Source: Planctomycetia bacterium
GTDB taxonomy: Bacteria > Planctomycetota > Planctomycetia > Pirellulales > UBA1268
Direction: 5' to 3'
DNA length: 47,339 bases
NCBI GenBank assembly: GCA_026401035.1
Contig: JAPLNR010000076.1
Coordinates: 1-47,339, forward strand
The notes under the pieces are model-generated. The model was not told where the DNA came from, ran no database searches, and was given only the letters and a program-made list of their open reading frames with translations. The position numbers were made by a program, and so were the translations under genes. Of the stretch, positions 15,883-26,387 are shown in pieces; within the stretch, counting starts at the first letter, position 1, and every line of letters starts with the position of its first letter.

Positions 15883-17144
15883 AAGAGCTCGTCGACCGCC
15901 GTGCCGCCGTCGACGAGTTTGATCGGCCGCCCGGCCGGGGCCATGTTCTCGACCGTCGGATCGATTGCCATGCTCCGGCAGAACGTGGCGAAGAGATCGG
16001 GCACCGTCACCGGACGGTCGGCCACTTCCACGCCCGCCGCGTCGGTCTTCCCGATCACCTGACCGCCCCGCACGCCGCCGCCGGCCACGACCGCGTTGAA
16101 GCTCCGCGGGAAGTGATCGCGGCCCGCGTTGGGATTTACCTGTGGCGTGCGGCCAAACTCCCCCATCCAGATGACGAGCGTGTCGTCGAGCATCCCGCGG
16201 CGGTCGAGATCGCGGACGAGCGCGGCGTAGGGCCGATCGACCTCGCCGGCGAGTTCAGCAACCTTCGCGAAATTGTCCTGGTGGGTGTCCCAGCCGTTCG
16301 ACACGACCTCGACGAACGACACGCCGCTCTCGACGAGCCGCCGCGCGAGCAGGCAGCCCGACGCAAACCCGCCCGCGCCATACTCCTGCCGGACGGCCTC
16401 GGGCTCCTCCTCGAGATCGAAGGCCCGCATGGCGTCGCTCATAATCATCCGCGTGGCGCGGCGGTAGAGGCTCTTGTGATCGGCCGCCTCTTCCGGCAGC
16501 CGCTCCGCAAAACCCCCCTCGAGCCGCTCCAGCAAGGCGAGCCTGCGGAGATGCCGCGGCGGCTCGACCTGCGGCGTCGTATTGGCGGGGTTTTGCGTCG
16601 GATCGCGAAGCTCGAAGGGATCCCACTGCATCCCGAGCAGGCCGGCGCCCGAGTCGCTGCGGCCCCGCCCGCCGATGCGGACGACGGGCGGCAGATCGCA
16701 GGTGTCGCCCGCCCGCTGGGCGGCCAACTGGCTGGCGACGATCGAGCCGAGCGTGGGGTGGCGGGCGGTGGGATTGGGCAGATACCCGGTGTGCATCAGG
16801 TAGCTGGCCCGCGGATGGCTTCCCTCCTTGCTCGTCATGGAACGGATGACGGCGAGCCGGTCGGCCACCTTCGCGGCCTCGGGCCAGTGCTCGGCGAACT
16901 GGATGCCCGCGACGCTCGTGGCGATCGCTTTGGTGTCGCCGCCGTTCTTGTGGCCCACGAGCGGGCTGAAGGTCTCGAATTGCGACGGGCCGCCCTGCAT
17001 CCAGAGGAGGATGCAGGCCTTGCCGCGCTTGCGGAGGTCGGCCGCGTGGGCCGCGGCGACGGCGCCCCAGCCGAGGGAGCCGAGCGCAACGCCCGACGAC
17101 ATGGCCCGCAGGACATCGCGACGGGTCACGGGGTGCTTTCGCAT
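15879..17144 (-). CDS. DUF1501 protein with Tat signal
   Basis: The 421-residue product begins with TRRDVLRA and a hydrophobic stretch, a twin-arginine signal, so it is probably exported folded. Motifs of the DUF1501 family (sulfatase/alkaline-phosphatase-like fold) are visible: WMQGGPSQFETF, GSHPRASYLMHTGYLPN, GWDTHQDNF, LDDTLVIWMGEFGRTP and GRDHFPRSF. The family is greatly expanded in planctomycetes and is almost always encoded next to DUF1549/DUF1553, as here (two bases apart). Its biochemical role is unresolved; sulfated or other polymer breakdown has been proposed. It is the last gene of the uppP - DUF1549 - DUF1501 operon. Confidence 0.92.
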   Translation of the reverse strand: MRKHPVTRRDVLRAMSSGVALGSLGWGAVAAAHAADLRKRGKACILLWMQGGPSQFETFSPLVGHKNGGDTKAIATSVAGIQFAEHWPEAAKVADRLAVIRSMTSKEGSHPRASYLMHTGYLPNPTARHPTLGSIVASQLAAQRAGDTCDLPPVVRIGGRGRSDSGAGLLGMQWDPFELRDPTQNPANTTPQVEPPRHLRRLALLERLEGGFAERLPEEAADHKSLYRRATRMIMSDAMRAFDLEEEPEAVRQEYGAGGFASGCLLARRLVESGVSFVEVVSNGWDTHQDNFAKVAELAGEVDRPYAALVRDLDRRGMLDDTLVIWMGEFGRTPQVNPNAGRDHFPRSFNAVVAGGGVRGGQVIGKTDAAGVEVADRPVTVPDLFATFCRSMAIDPTVENMAPAGRPIKLVDGGTAVDELF

Positions 17145-17146
17145 GG

Positions 17147-18745
17147 TCAGTTCCTGTGGACGAACTCGGCCGAATTGATCAGGGCCCAGAAGATGTCTTC
17201 AAAACCCTCCGCGCGGTCGCCCGTCGAACGGACGTGGTCGAGGCAGGTGGCGACTTCCTCGGGCGTGGGATGCCGGGCGAGCGTCCGCAGGTAGAGCTGC
17301 TGCGTGACGCCGCGGTCGTCGGCCTCCTCGCGGAGCAGTCGGCCAAGCGCGGTGAACTGCCGGTCGCCGTCGAGGGCGCTGGAGAGCGGCTGGCTGTTCA
17401 TCAGCAGCAGCGCCTGCGGGATCGAGCCCACGACCTCCTCCCGCGGGAGGCTGGGGTCGTAGCCGAAGACCTGCGTGAACATCGTGCGGGGCACGGTCAG
17501 CTGCACCTTCCGGCCCCCCTTCGCCGGCGGATTGTTTCCGCGGCGGGCCTGGGCCGCGGGTCCCTTGCCGATCTGCGACTCAGCGACGCCGACGGCCGCG
17601 AGCACCTGCGTGAACAGCTGGTCGGCCCGGAGCCGCTGCGGGCAGTTGGAGGCGAAGCCCTCACGGTCGGGGCTCGATCGCGAGCGGCTGGCCCGCTGGT
17701 AGGCGTCGGTCGCGAGCACCGTGCGAAAGAGACCGCGAAGATCGTGGCCGGAGGCGGCGAAGCCCGCCGCGAGCTCCTCGAGCAGCTCGGGCGACTGCGG
17801 TGTGCGGTCCGGGCCCATGTCGTCGACGCCGCGATAGAAGCCGGCGCCGACGAGCTCGGCCCACAGTCGGTTGACCATCGCCTTCGAAAACCACGGGTTG
17901 TCGGCGGCCGTGATCCAGTCGGCGATCGCGCCGCGGCGATCGAGATCGCCCGTGCCGACGGGGAGTGATTGGCCGGTGAGGAAAAACGTCGGCTGCATCA
18001 CGGTGCCCGGCCGCGACGGATCCTGGAGATCGGGCATCTCGTGCTCGAGGTCGCCGCGGCGGGGGTTTTGCGGGTTGGGCTTCTTCCTGCCGCGGCGGGC
18101 CCGGGGATCGACGTCGTACGACACGACCTCGAAGCGTTCGGCGGCCATGCCGGGCTCCCGCCGGATGGCGACCCGCGGGAAGAACGCGGCGAACTCGTGG
18201 AACTGATGTCGCTTCCAGCGGTCGGTGAAGTGATCGTGGCATTGGGCGCACTGGATCTGGATGCCGAGGAAGATCCGCGACACCTCCGCGGCGATGTCGG
18301 AGGTCTCCCCCATCTGCGCCATGATGATCGCCGTCTCGCCGTGCTCCGCCGGGCTGCCTGTCGCCGTGATCAGATCGCGGGCGATCGTGTTCCAGCGGGC
18401 GTCCTTTTCGAGGCGGTCGGCGAGAAACGTTTCGAGCGGCTGGCTCATATAGGCTGCGCGGTCGTCGGTGCGGCGGTAGAGGATCACGTCGCGGAAATAC
18501 CGGGCCCACGTGCGGGCCCAGTCGGGATCGGCCAGCAGCCGTTCGATGGTGGCGGCCCGCTTGTCAGGGCTCCGGTCGGCGAGAAAGGCCTCGATCTCGG
18601 CGGGCTGCGGCTGGCGGCCGACGAGGTCGAGGGAGACGCGACGCAGGAATGTTTCATCGTCGCAGCGGTCGGCCGGCGCGGGGGCGGCCGCCGCGACTGC
18701 GGTGAGCAGCAGGAAAGCCCAGGGAATCACGCGGATCGTTGCCAT
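17147..18745 (-). CDS. DUF1549/DUF1553 planctomycete protein with CxxCH motif
   Basis: The 532-residue protein has a signal peptide (to about 22). A DUF1549 domain (about 28-215) follows, with FLRRVSLDLVGRQP and IFLGIQIQCAQCHDH. A DUF1553 domain (about 265-520) has AIADWITAADNPWFSKAMVNRLW and VGSIPQALLLMNS. The CAQCHDH sequence is a CxxCH haem-binding motif found in many members, so a c-type cytochrome function is possible. It lies two bases upstream of the DUF1501 partner and six bases downstream of uppP, all on the same strand. It is shorter than many members (often 700 or more residues), with no N-terminal cytochrome domain. Confidence 0.92.
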   Translation of the reverse strand: MATIRVIPWAFLLLTAVAAAAPAPADRCDDETFLRRVSLDLVGRQPQPAEIEAFLADRSPDKRAATIERLLADPDWARTWARYFRDVILYRRTDDRAAYMSQPLETFLADRLEKDARWNTIARDLITATGSPAEHGETAIIMAQMGETSDIAAEVSRIFLGIQIQCAQCHDHFTDRWKRHQFHEFAAFFPRVAIRREPGMAAERFEVVSYDVDPRARRGRKKPNPQNPRRGDLEHEMPDLQDPSRPGTVMQPTFFLTGQSLPVGTGDLDRRGAIADWITAADNPWFSKAMVNRLWAELVGAGFYRGVDDMGPDRTPQSPELLEELAAGFAASGHDLRGLFRTVLATDAYQRASRSRSSPDREGFASNCPQRLRADQLFTQVLAAVGVAESQIGKGPAAQARRGNNPPAKGGRKVQLTVPRTMFTQVFGYDPSLPREEVVGSIPQALLLMNSQPLSSALDGDRQFTALGRLLREEADDRGVTQQLYLRTLARHPTPEEVATCLDHVRSTGDRAEGFEDIFWALINSAEFVHRN

Positions 18746-18751
18746 GGTTCT

Positions 18752-19648
18752 TCAACGGCCGGTTACGGCCAAGGTTGCGACGGCCGGCACCCAGCCGGCC
18801 GTGAGCGACCAGGCAAGGAGGGCGGCCAGGGCGAGGAGGGCGGCCAGGGCGAGGCGGTAGACGATGAACGGCCAGAGCGTGTGGCTGGTGAGCACCCGCA
18901 GCAGCCAGCGGATCGCGAGATAGCCCACCACGGCTGCCGCAAACGTGCCGGCTGCCGCCGTCGCGAGTGCCTCGGGCGAGCCAAAGATCGCCTGCCGCTG
19001 CTGCCAGGCCTCGAGCAGGCCAGCGGCGGCCACGGCGGGGAGCGAGAGCAGGAATGAAAACCGGGCGGCCGTGCGGCGGTCGAGGCCCGCGAGCATGCCG
19101 GCTGAAATCGTGACGCCGCTGCGGGAGGTGCCGGGCACGAGCGCAAGAACCTGGGCGAGCCCCATCGTGAGGCCGTCGGAAAACCGCACCCCGTCGAGCC
19201 CGTCGCGGCCCGCCATGCCGCGGCGGGCCCGTCGCCAGGCCACCCATTCGGCCGCGGCCATGAACAGCGTCGCCCCGAGCAGGGTGGCGGTGATCACCTC
19301 CAGCCGACGGGCCTCGCCGCGGATCAGGTGCCGCGCCGCGAATCCCACGACGACGATCGGAATGGTCCCCAGGGCGATCATGATCGCCGCCCGCGATTCG
19401 ACCGTGGCCAGCGGCCTCCCCGATCGGACGCCGGCCGCGAAGCCGCCGAGGAGCGCGGCGATGTCGTGCCGCAACGCCACGAAGACTGCCAGCAACGTGC
19501 CGCACTGGATCACGGCGGAGTAGGCCGCGCCGGGATCGTCCCAGCCCAGCAGGGCCGGCACGATCCGTAGGTGGGCGGTGCTCGAAATCGGCAGGAATTC
19601 CGTCAGACCCTGCACGACTCCCAGGGTGATCGCCTCGATGATCGTCAT
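18752..19648 (-). CDS. uppP: undecaprenyl-diphosphatase (UppP/BacA)
   Basis: A 298-residue polytopic membrane protein with both family signatures: QGLTEFLPISSTAHL (residues about 12-26) and LVPGTSRSGVTISAGMLAG. It removes one phosphate from undecaprenyl diphosphate, recycling the lipid carrier for cell wall and other surface polymers. The ATG at 19648 has GGAG six bases upstream; an upstream in-frame extension was rejected. It is the first gene of a three-gene operon with DUF1549 and DUF1501, an unexpected pairing. Near the C-terminus an 18-bp tandem duplication (18818-18853) encodes the repeated LAALLALAALLA. Confidence 0.93.
   Translation of the reverse strand: MTIIEAITLGVVQGLTEFLPISSTAHLRIVPALLGWDDPGAAYSAVIQCGTLLAVFVALRHDIAALLGGFAAGVRSGRPLATVESRAAIMIALGTIPIVVVGFAARHLIRGEARRLEVITATLLGATLFMAAAEWVAWRRARRGMAGRDGLDGVRFSDGLTMGLAQVLALVPGTSRSGVTISAGMLAGLDRRTAARFSFLLSLPAVAAAGLLEAWQQRQAIFGSPEALATAAAGTFAAAVVGYLAIRWLLRVLTSHTLWPFIVYRLALAALLALAALLAWSLTAGWVPAVATLAVTGR
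18818..18853. repeat. 18-bp tandem duplication within uppP
   Basis: The unit GAGGGCGGCCAGGGCGAG occurs twice in direct succession. It is in frame and adds six residues to a membrane helix of UppP. Confidence 0.9.
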
Positions 19649-19834
19649 CGCGTCTCCGCCGCTGAAAGAAGTAAAAATGATGCCCGGCACCGTTTCCGAC
19701 ACCGCATTCGGGCTCGCCCGCTTCAAAATACACCGCCCGTCAGTCATACTGTGCGGCCCCTATCTGCCCGTGGGAAAAATCATCCCCGCTCTCCGTCCAC
19801 AGCCAGTTCATATTTCAGAGGAGTTTTTCGCCCT

Positions 19835-20770
19835 ATGTTCCGCAATCTCAGCACGATCGGCCTGCCCCTCTCCGGACGCGCCAGCGAACTGATCGAACTG
19901 GCCCTGTCGTTCGGCTTCGATTCGATGGACATCGACATCGTCGATTTTCAGCAGCAGGCCGATGCGTTTGGCGTGGAGCATGCCCGCCGGCTGATGGTGA
20001 GCGCCCGGCTGAAGAGCGGCCTCTTTCATCTGCCCGTCGATCTCGGATCCGACGACGAAACCTTCAATCGCGACATGGAGCTCCTGCCGAAGCGGCTCGA
20101 CTTGGCGCAGGCCACCGAGGCGCTGCGGGCCTGGACGACGATCGAGCCGGCCTCCGAAGAGCACGCGTTCAAGGATTATTTCGAATTTCTCCGCAAGCGG
20201 CTCGACACCGTCGGCGACCTGCTGGCCAAGCGGGGCATCATGCTCGGGCTGTCGATCGTGCCGGAGGCAGAGGCCCGCGAAGGCAAGACGCACCAGTTCA
20301 TCCACACGTTCGAGGGCCTGCTCGGCCTCGTCGCCTCGTCGCACCCGAGCATCGGCGCGATCGTCGATGCCTGGGCACTGCACGTGACGGGTGAGCCGAT
20401 CGAGATGATCGCCAAGACCCCGGCTGGACGGATCGTGGAAGTGCGGCTGTCGGACGCGCCGCGCGACGTGCCGGTCGCCGCACTGCACCACCAGCACCGG
20501 CTCCTGCCGGGCGAAACGGGCGTGATCAGCATGGGCGCCGTTCTCACGCAGGCGAAGGCCGCCGGTTTCGACGGGCCCGTGACGCCGTGTGCCGATCGCT
20601 CGACGCTGGCCGGCCGCGGTCGCGAGAAACTCGTGAAGCTCGCCGGAGACCGTCTCGAGACGGCCTGGCGCGAGGCCGACCTGCCGATGGTGCCGCGGTG
20701 GTTCCTGCCGGTCGCCAAGGACATGACGCCGTACGTGCCGCCGGAAGTGTTTGCGGCGGCTGGCGAATAA
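19835..20770 (+). CDS. sugar phosphate isomerase/epimerase-like TIM-barrel protein
   Basis: The 311-residue product looks like an AP-endonuclease-2-type TIM barrel (xylose isomerase-like). It opens with TIGLPLSG and FDSMDIDIVDF, contains LAKRGIMLGLSIVPE and a VDAWALHVTG segment after a glutamate-rich region, and ends with GFDGPVTPCADRS. The exact metal ligands are not typical, and the substrate cannot be assigned. GAGGAG lies about 12 bases upstream of the ATG at 19835. It is divergent from uppP, with 186 bases between the two starts, so both promoters are likely in that gap. Confidence 0.7.
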   Translation: MFRNLSTIGLPLSGRASELIELALSFGFDSMDIDIVDFQQQADAFGVEHARRLMVSARLKSGLFHLPVDLGSDDETFNRDMELLPKRLDLAQATEALRAWTTIEPASEEHAFKDYFEFLRKRLDTVGDLLAKRGIMLGLSIVPEAEAREGKTHQFIHTFEGLLGLVASSHPSIGAIVDAWALHVTGEPIEMIAKTPAGRIVEVRLSDAPRDVPVAALHHQHRLLPGETGVISMGAVLTQAKAAGFDGPVTPCADRSTLAGRGREKLVKLAGDRLETAWREADLPMVPRWFLPVAKDMTPYVPPEVFAAAGE

Positions 20771-20808
20771 CGCAGGCTGGCAGCAGGCTGCAGCGGTCGA
20801 TGATTTTG

Positions 20809-21762
20809 TCAGCCCGGCTCGCGGATCCACGTGACCTGCGGTGAGCCGCCGCCGTCGACGGCGGAGCCCCGGATGAATTCCGACACGTAGCGGAGGGTTT
20901 TTCCGGGACGGTCGGGATCGCGGAAGCTGTCTCCCTTCTGGAGGATCGGCAACTGGTCGGGCATGCCGCCGAAGGCCCGCGCGCCGGCGGCCTGGCAGGG
21001 AAACCACCAGCCGTTGCCCTCGCCATCAACGAGATAAAACTCCGGATAGCAGTGCCCTTCGACCCAGACGGTGCGGGCGGGGATGCCCTCGACCCGCGCC
21101 ACCGCGATGAAGAGGCAGGTGAGCTCCTCGCAGTCGCCCCAGCCGTCGGCCAGCGCCCGCGCCGCCCCCTTCAGTTCGCCGTTGCGATATTCCACCTTTT
21201 CGCGGACGGTGTCGTAGAGAGCCTCCACCTTCTGCCAGCCCTCGAGATCCGCGCCGGTGGCCTTGGCCAGCTTCATGATCTTGGGATGGCGGGTCTCGAT
21301 GTAGGGGCTCGCACCGAGAAACTGCCTCAGCGCCCGGTCGGGCTTCTGCGGAATCGAGAGGGCGGTGGTGTCGGCCGGCGGGACGATACTCGACCGCTCG
21401 AGCGAAAACGTCACCACGGCCCGCGCCCTCTCCCCCGAAGGCAGGTCGGGGATCTCGACGATCATCTGCTTCACGCCGCCGGGGAGGCTGCGGTAGCGGA
21501 GGGCCCGCACGTCGGCCGAGAGATCCTCGTTGACGACCTGCACCTTCTGCTCGGGCCAGTCGGCGGGCACCGGCATCGAGGCGTAGATGCCCTTGCAGGG
21601 CCCCCCTACCGCCTTCACCTCGAGCCCCACCCGAAACTTCTGGGCCCGCGCGTCGCCGAGCGTGGGGCCGGCGGCCGACTTCTCGGCGTCGAGAAACTGG
21701 CCCTGCGCGGGCACCGCGGCCAACGCGAGCAGGGCCAGCAGCATGGAGGCCGGGATGTTCAT
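20809..21762 (-). CDS. secreted transglutaminase-like protein
   Basis: The 317-residue protein has a signal peptide (to about 21) and an N-terminal beta region. A transglutaminase-like core (about 165-275) follows, where the papain-like triad is visible: Cys in GWGDCEELT, His in GHCYPEFYL, and Asp in VDGEGNGWW. Bacterial members of this superfamily are usually proteases or amidases rather than crosslinking enzymes, so periplasmic peptide cleavage is a reasonable guess. It converges with the TIM-barrel gene and is divergent from rpsA, with 192 bases between the starts. Confidence 0.82.
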   Translation of the reverse strand: MNIPASMLLALLALAAVPAQGQFLDAEKSAAGPTLGDARAQKFRVGLEVKAVGGPCKGIYASMPVPADWPEQKVQVVNEDLSADVRALRYRSLPGGVKQMIVEIPDLPSGERARAVVTFSLERSSIVPPADTTALSIPQKPDRALRQFLGASPYIETRHPKIMKLAKATGADLEGWQKVEALYDTVREKVEYRNGELKGAARALADGWGDCEELTCLFIAVARVEGIPARTVWVEGHCYPEFYLVDGEGNGWWFPCQAAGARAFGGMPDQLPILQKGDSFRDPDRPGKTLRYVSEFIRGSAVDGGGSPQVTWIREPG

Positions 21763-21954
21763 AAGGGGAACATCGACCCGGCAGCGGGCTCGGGTGCGGG
21801 CACCGGGCCGATTTACTGACTGGCGAAGCGGGGCGGCCGGGGTAAAACGCTCGATTGTTCGGGCGCCAAGGCCCTGCTACACTGCGTCGCTCGTTCCACC
21901 GTGGCCCGCGCGACCCCTTCCCCCAACCCGTTTTTCCCGAAAACCCCAAAACGC

Positions 21955-23639
<1,685 letters not shown>

Positions 23640-23643
<4 letters not shown>

Positions 23644-23661
23644 GACAGGCTTCAGCCTGTC
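23640..23661 (+). repeat. family A palindrome at a stop codon
   Basis: Perfect forward copy providing the TAG stop (23641-23643) of rpsA. Two more small hairpins follow at 23673-23687 and 23697-23715. Confidence 0.9.
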
Positions 23662-23672
23662 AGGGAACGGCC

Positions 23673-23715
23673 GCTTCCTCCGGAAGCAACTCCCAGCCGC
23701 TTGTGAAGCAAGCGG
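23673..23715. terminator. two hairpins between convergent genes
   Basis: GCTTCC-tcc-GGAAGC (23673-23687) and CCGCTTG-tgaag-CAAGCGG (23697-23715) lie between rpsA and the convergent hypothetical gene. Neither has a T-run, so termination is a guess. The second hairpin resembles one at 34485-34503. Confidence 0.35.
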
Positions 23716-23751
23716 TCTACCACCGGCCTCTGCCTGTCAAAGCCGCCCACC

Positions 23752-24402
23752 CTACCGCTGCACCTGCAGTCCCTGCACCGGTCCGATCATTTCCGGCTCC
23801 TGGCCGGTCTGCGTGCCGTGCACGATGCCCAGCGGCAGCAGGCGGAGCATCCCGCCGCGCATGATCAGCCCCGCCCGCGTCGACTCGCCCGCCAGCCGCA
23901 CCCGCCGTGGTGCGGCATGCACCGCGGCATTGTCGTCGAAGAGGTGTCGGTGTTCGAGGGCCTCGCCGGCCGCGGGATCGACGATGTCGAAGGCCAGCAC
24001 CGCGGTGGTGGTCGCCGAGCGGCCGATCCAGACGAGCAGTCGGTCGCCGGTCTGCAGGGACGCCAGATCGATCGCGTCGGCCGCATTCGCAGGGGGCGAG
24101 GGCTGGCTCACGCGACGGCCCAGCGGGGCATCCGTGGCGTGGACGACCGGGGGGGGCGGCTCGGGAGCGGGCGGAGCCTCGGCCGCTGGAACGGGCTGCC
24201 CCGCGGGCTCGGCGGTCGTCGGCGGAAGGTGCCATGCCGGTCCGCCGGGCGGCTGATCGGCGGGGGGCTCACCGCTATTGGGGACCCCGGTGGCGTTGAG
24301 CAGCGCCGTACCTCGCGCGGCGAGACGCGAGAAGTCGCCGGTAATGGCAAAACCACCGAGGAGCACGGCCAGGGCGGTGCATTTGGCAAGAAAAGTCTGC
24401 AT
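23752..24402 (-). CDS. hypothetical secreted or anchored protein, proline-rich
   Basis: The 216-residue product starts [20 protein letters not shown], a signal peptide or membrane anchor. A Pro/Ala-rich linker (about 45-105) follows, then a beta-type domain containing [12 protein letters not shown] and [18 protein letters not shown]. No family is recognised. The ATG at 24402 was chosen because the longer frame upstream runs through a family A repeat (24504-24525). That extension would begin [10 protein letters not shown], a translation of the repeat rather than a conserved N-terminus. Confidence 0.6.
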   Translation of the reverse strand: MQTFLAKCTALAVLLGGFAITGDFSRLAARGTALLNATGVPNSGEPPADQPPGGPAWHLPPTTAEPAGQPVPAAEAPPAPEPPPPVVHATDAPLGRRVSQPSPPANAADAIDLASLQTGDRLLVWIGRSATTTAVLAFDIVDPAAGEALEHRHLFDDNAAVHAAPRRVRLAGESTRAGLIMRGGMLRLLPLGIVHGTQTGQEPEMIGPVQGLQVQR

Positions 24403-24503
24403 GTCCCGCAAGTATGCGCCGTGCCACGGCGCGTGCGCAGCGGCGACGGCGTTTTGCCCGTGGCTTTCCGGGCGGATCGTACCGGATATGCCGCAGCAGA
24501 AAA

Positions 24504-24525
24504 GTAGGACAGGCTTCAGCCTGTC
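24504..24525 (+). repeat. family A palindrome, intergenic
   Basis: Perfect forward copy between the hypothetical gene at 23752 and the peroxiredoxin gene. It is not at a gene end in its forward orientation; a diverged reverse copy lies 19 bases further on. Confidence 0.9.
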
Positions 24526-24544
24526 GGCCACTCAGGCATGACGG

Positions 24545-24567
24545 TGGCAGGCTGAAGCCGGCCCTAC
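24545..24567 (-). repeat. family A palindrome, diverged copy at a stop codon
   Basis: Minus strand reads GTAGGGCCGGCTTCAGCCTG then CCA. The TAG (24564-24566) is the stop codon of the peroxiredoxin gene. Confidence 0.7.
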
Positions 24568-25202
24568 AAAGCCGCAAGCGCCTCGAGCACCTGCTCGTCG
24601 TGTTCGTCGACGTTCACGGCTTTGAAGACCTTTGCCACCTTGCCGGCCGCGTCGATGATGAAGGTGCTGCGGGCGATCCCCATCGACTTCTTGCCATACA
24701 TGTTCTTTTCCCGCCAGGCACCGAATTGCTCGGCCACGGCGTGGCCCTCGTCGGCCAGCAGGGTGAAGGAGAGCTTGTACTTCTTCCGGAACTGCTCGTG
24801 GCTTTTGGGGGAATCGGGGCTGATGCCGAGAACCACGGCCTTGTGCTTGGCGAGCTTCGCCTTGGCGTCGCGGAAGCCACAGGCCTCCCTCGTGCAGCCG
24901 GGGGTGTCGTCCTTGGGGTAGAAATAGAGAACGACGGGCGTGCCCTTGAGGCTCGAGAGCTTCAGTTTCGTGCCGTCGTGGGTGGGCAGCGTGAAGTCGG
25001 GCGCCTGCGACCCTTCCTCGACCCAGTCGCTGGCTGCCCCGGCTTTTACCTTCACCGCTTTCTTCACCACCGTCTTCGTCACGTTCTTCACTGCCGGCTT
25101 CTTCACCGCGGGCTTACGCACTGCTTTTGCGGCAGGTTTTCCAGCAGCGGTCTTTTTCAGCACAATCTTTTTCGAGACCACTTTTTTAACCTGGCGAGCC
25201 AT
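24564..25202 (-). CDS. bcp: PrxQ/BCP-type peroxiredoxin with lysine-rich N-terminal tail
   Basis: The 212-residue protein has two parts. Residues 1-53 are a Lys/Ala/Val-rich tail ([20 protein letters not shown] and similar). Residues 60-212 are a thioredoxin-fold peroxiredoxin with [16 protein letters not shown], where Cys103 is the peroxidatic and Cys108 the resolving cysteine of the BCP/PrxQ class. It reduces peroxides using thioredoxin. The tail resembles histone H1 C-termini and could hold the enzyme on DNA or another polyanion, which is inference. The ATG at 25202 has GGAG nine bases upstream. It is divergent from the mnmE-like gene with only 42 bases between the starts. Confidence 0.9.
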   Translation of the reverse strand: MARQVKKVVSKKIVLKKTAAGKPAAKAVRKPAVKKPAVKNVTKTVVKKAVKVKAGAASDWVEEGSQAPDFTLPTHDGTKLKLSSLKGTPVVLYFYPKDDTPGCTREACGFRDAKAKLAKHKAVVLGISPDSPKSHEQFRKKYKLSFTLLADEGHAVAEQFGAWREKNMYGKKSMGIARSTFIIDAAGKVAKVFKAVNVDEHDEQVLEALAAL

Positions 25203-25244
25203 CGGCGTATCTCCGTGAACGTGCGTGAAAGGGATCGGGAAGAC

Positions 25245-26327
25245 GTGACAGTCGAAAGTTTTAGCGGCAGCAGCGCGAACCGACCAGTCGGGTTCGTCCG
25301 CGTTGCGCTGCTCACGCCACCCGGCCGCGGGGCGCTGGCGGTCGTGGCAGTGGCCGGCGATGGCGCGGTGGACACGATCGCCCAGTTGTTTCATCCCAGC
25401 GGAAAGTTTCCGCTCGCGGAGCGTGCGGATGGCGGGATCGCCTTTGGCCGCTGGGGCGATCCTGTCGGCGGCGAGGAATTGGTCGTTGTGAAGCGCAGCG
25501 ACAAGAGTCTCGAGGTGCACTGCCACGGCGGTGTGGCCGCGAGCGAGGCGGTGATGCGGAGCCTCGAGGCGGTGGGCGCCGTGCGGCAGCCCTGGCAGGA
25601 GTGGCTGGCAGCGGGCGGCGCACCGCCGATCGAAATCGAGGCGCGGGAGGCCCTTGCAAAGGCCGGCGGCCCGAAGGCGGCGCGGATCCTCTCGCGGCAG
25701 CTCGCCGGGGCCCTGCAGGCCGAACTCGATCATGTGGCCTCTCTCCGCCGTGCGGGGGACGAGGCTGCGGCCGGAGCTGTTTGCGACCGGCTCGTGCGGG
25801 CCGGGCGAGTGGGCCTGCGGCTGACGCGGCCCTGGCGGGTGGTCGTGGCGGGCGAGGTGAATGCGGGCAAGAGCAGCCTCGTCAACGCGCTGGCCGGCTA
25901 TGCCCGGAGTATCGTCTCGGCCGAGCCGGGCACGACGCGGGATCTCCTCGAAACCCGGCTGGTGCTCGACGGCTGGGAGATCGATCTTGTCGATACGGCC
26001 GGCCTGCGGGACGAGGCCGGCGGCAACGTCGAGCGGGCCGGCATCGAGCGTGCGGTCGCCGCCGCGGCCGATGCCGACCTCGTGCTCCGCGTGGGCGGTG
26101 GCGGCGTTGGCGATCCCCGCGATCTTGCCGTGGCGACGAAGTGCGATCTTGGGCCGTCCGGCTTGCGGTCAGAGGCGGGTGTGATTCACACATCAACCGT
26201 TACCGGCGCGGGCATCGCCGAGTTGGCCGCGGCGATCGTGCGGCGGCTCGTGCCGGAGGAGCACGAGGAGCCGACGCTCCTCACCGGCCCGGTGCCCTTC
26301 ACTGAACGGCAGATGCGGCTCCTGTAG
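25245..26327 (+). CDS. short MnmE/TrmE-like GTPase
   Basis: The 360-residue product resembles the tRNA-modification GTPase Mnm[15 protein letters not shown] and EVHCHGG (about 90-96) match its N-terminal folate-binding domain. The G domain has GEVNAGKS (203-210), TTRD (230-233), DTAG (250-253) and ATKCD (297-301). It is short (MnmE is usually about 450). The helical region is reduced, and the protein stops at FTERQMRLL, before the last helices and the C-terminal CxGK motif needed for tRNA modification. The stop is the TAG of a family A repeat. It may be a truncated MnmE or a lineage-specific paralogue. The GTG at 25245 was chosen for its purine-rich upstream sequence. Confidence 0.75.
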   Translation: MTVESFSGSSANRPVGFVRVALLTPPGRGALAVVAVAGDGAVDTIAQLFHPSGKFPLAERADGGIAFGRWGDPVGGEELVVVKRSDKSLEVHCHGGVAASEAVMRSLEAVGAVRQPWQEWLAAGGAPPIEIEAREALAKAGGPKAARILSRQLAGALQAELDHVASLRRAGDEAAAGAVCDRLVRAGRVGLRLTRPWRVVVAGEVNAGKSSLVNALAGYARSIVSAEPGTTRDLLETRLVLDGWEIDLVDTAGLRDEAGGNVERAGIERAVAAAADADLVLRVGGGGVGDPRDLAVATKCDLGPSGLRSEAGVIHTSTVTGAGIAELAAAIVRRLVPEEHEEPTLLTGPVPFTERQMRLL

Positions 26328-26345
26328 GACAGGCTTTAGCCTGTC
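26324..26345 (+). repeat. family A palindrome at a stop codon
   Basis: Forward copy with loop TTTA instead of TTCA. It supplies the TAG stop (26325-26327) of the short MnmE-like gene and faces an inverted copy nine bases away. Confidence 0.9.
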
Positions 26346-26354
26346 ACGAACACC

Positions 26355-26376
26355 GACAGGCTAAAGCCTGTCCTAC
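26355..26376 (-). repeat. family A palindrome, inverted partner
   Basis: Reverse copy with the matching TAAA loop. On its rhodanese side an 11-bp tandem duplication (CTCAATACCGA and CTCAATACCGG) covers the last codons of the rhodanese gene. Confidence 0.9.
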
Positions 26377-26387
26377 TCAATACCGAC

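Noticed and set aside
14367..17294. 975-codon plus-strand open frame
   Set aside because: It covers the sigma-54 activator in another frame and is antisense to DUF1501; both of those have clear motifs and this frame has none.
24403..24531. N-terminal extension [10 protein letters not shown] of the hypothetical gene at 23752
   Set aside because: It is a translation of a family A repeat; the signal peptide begins at the ATG at 24402.
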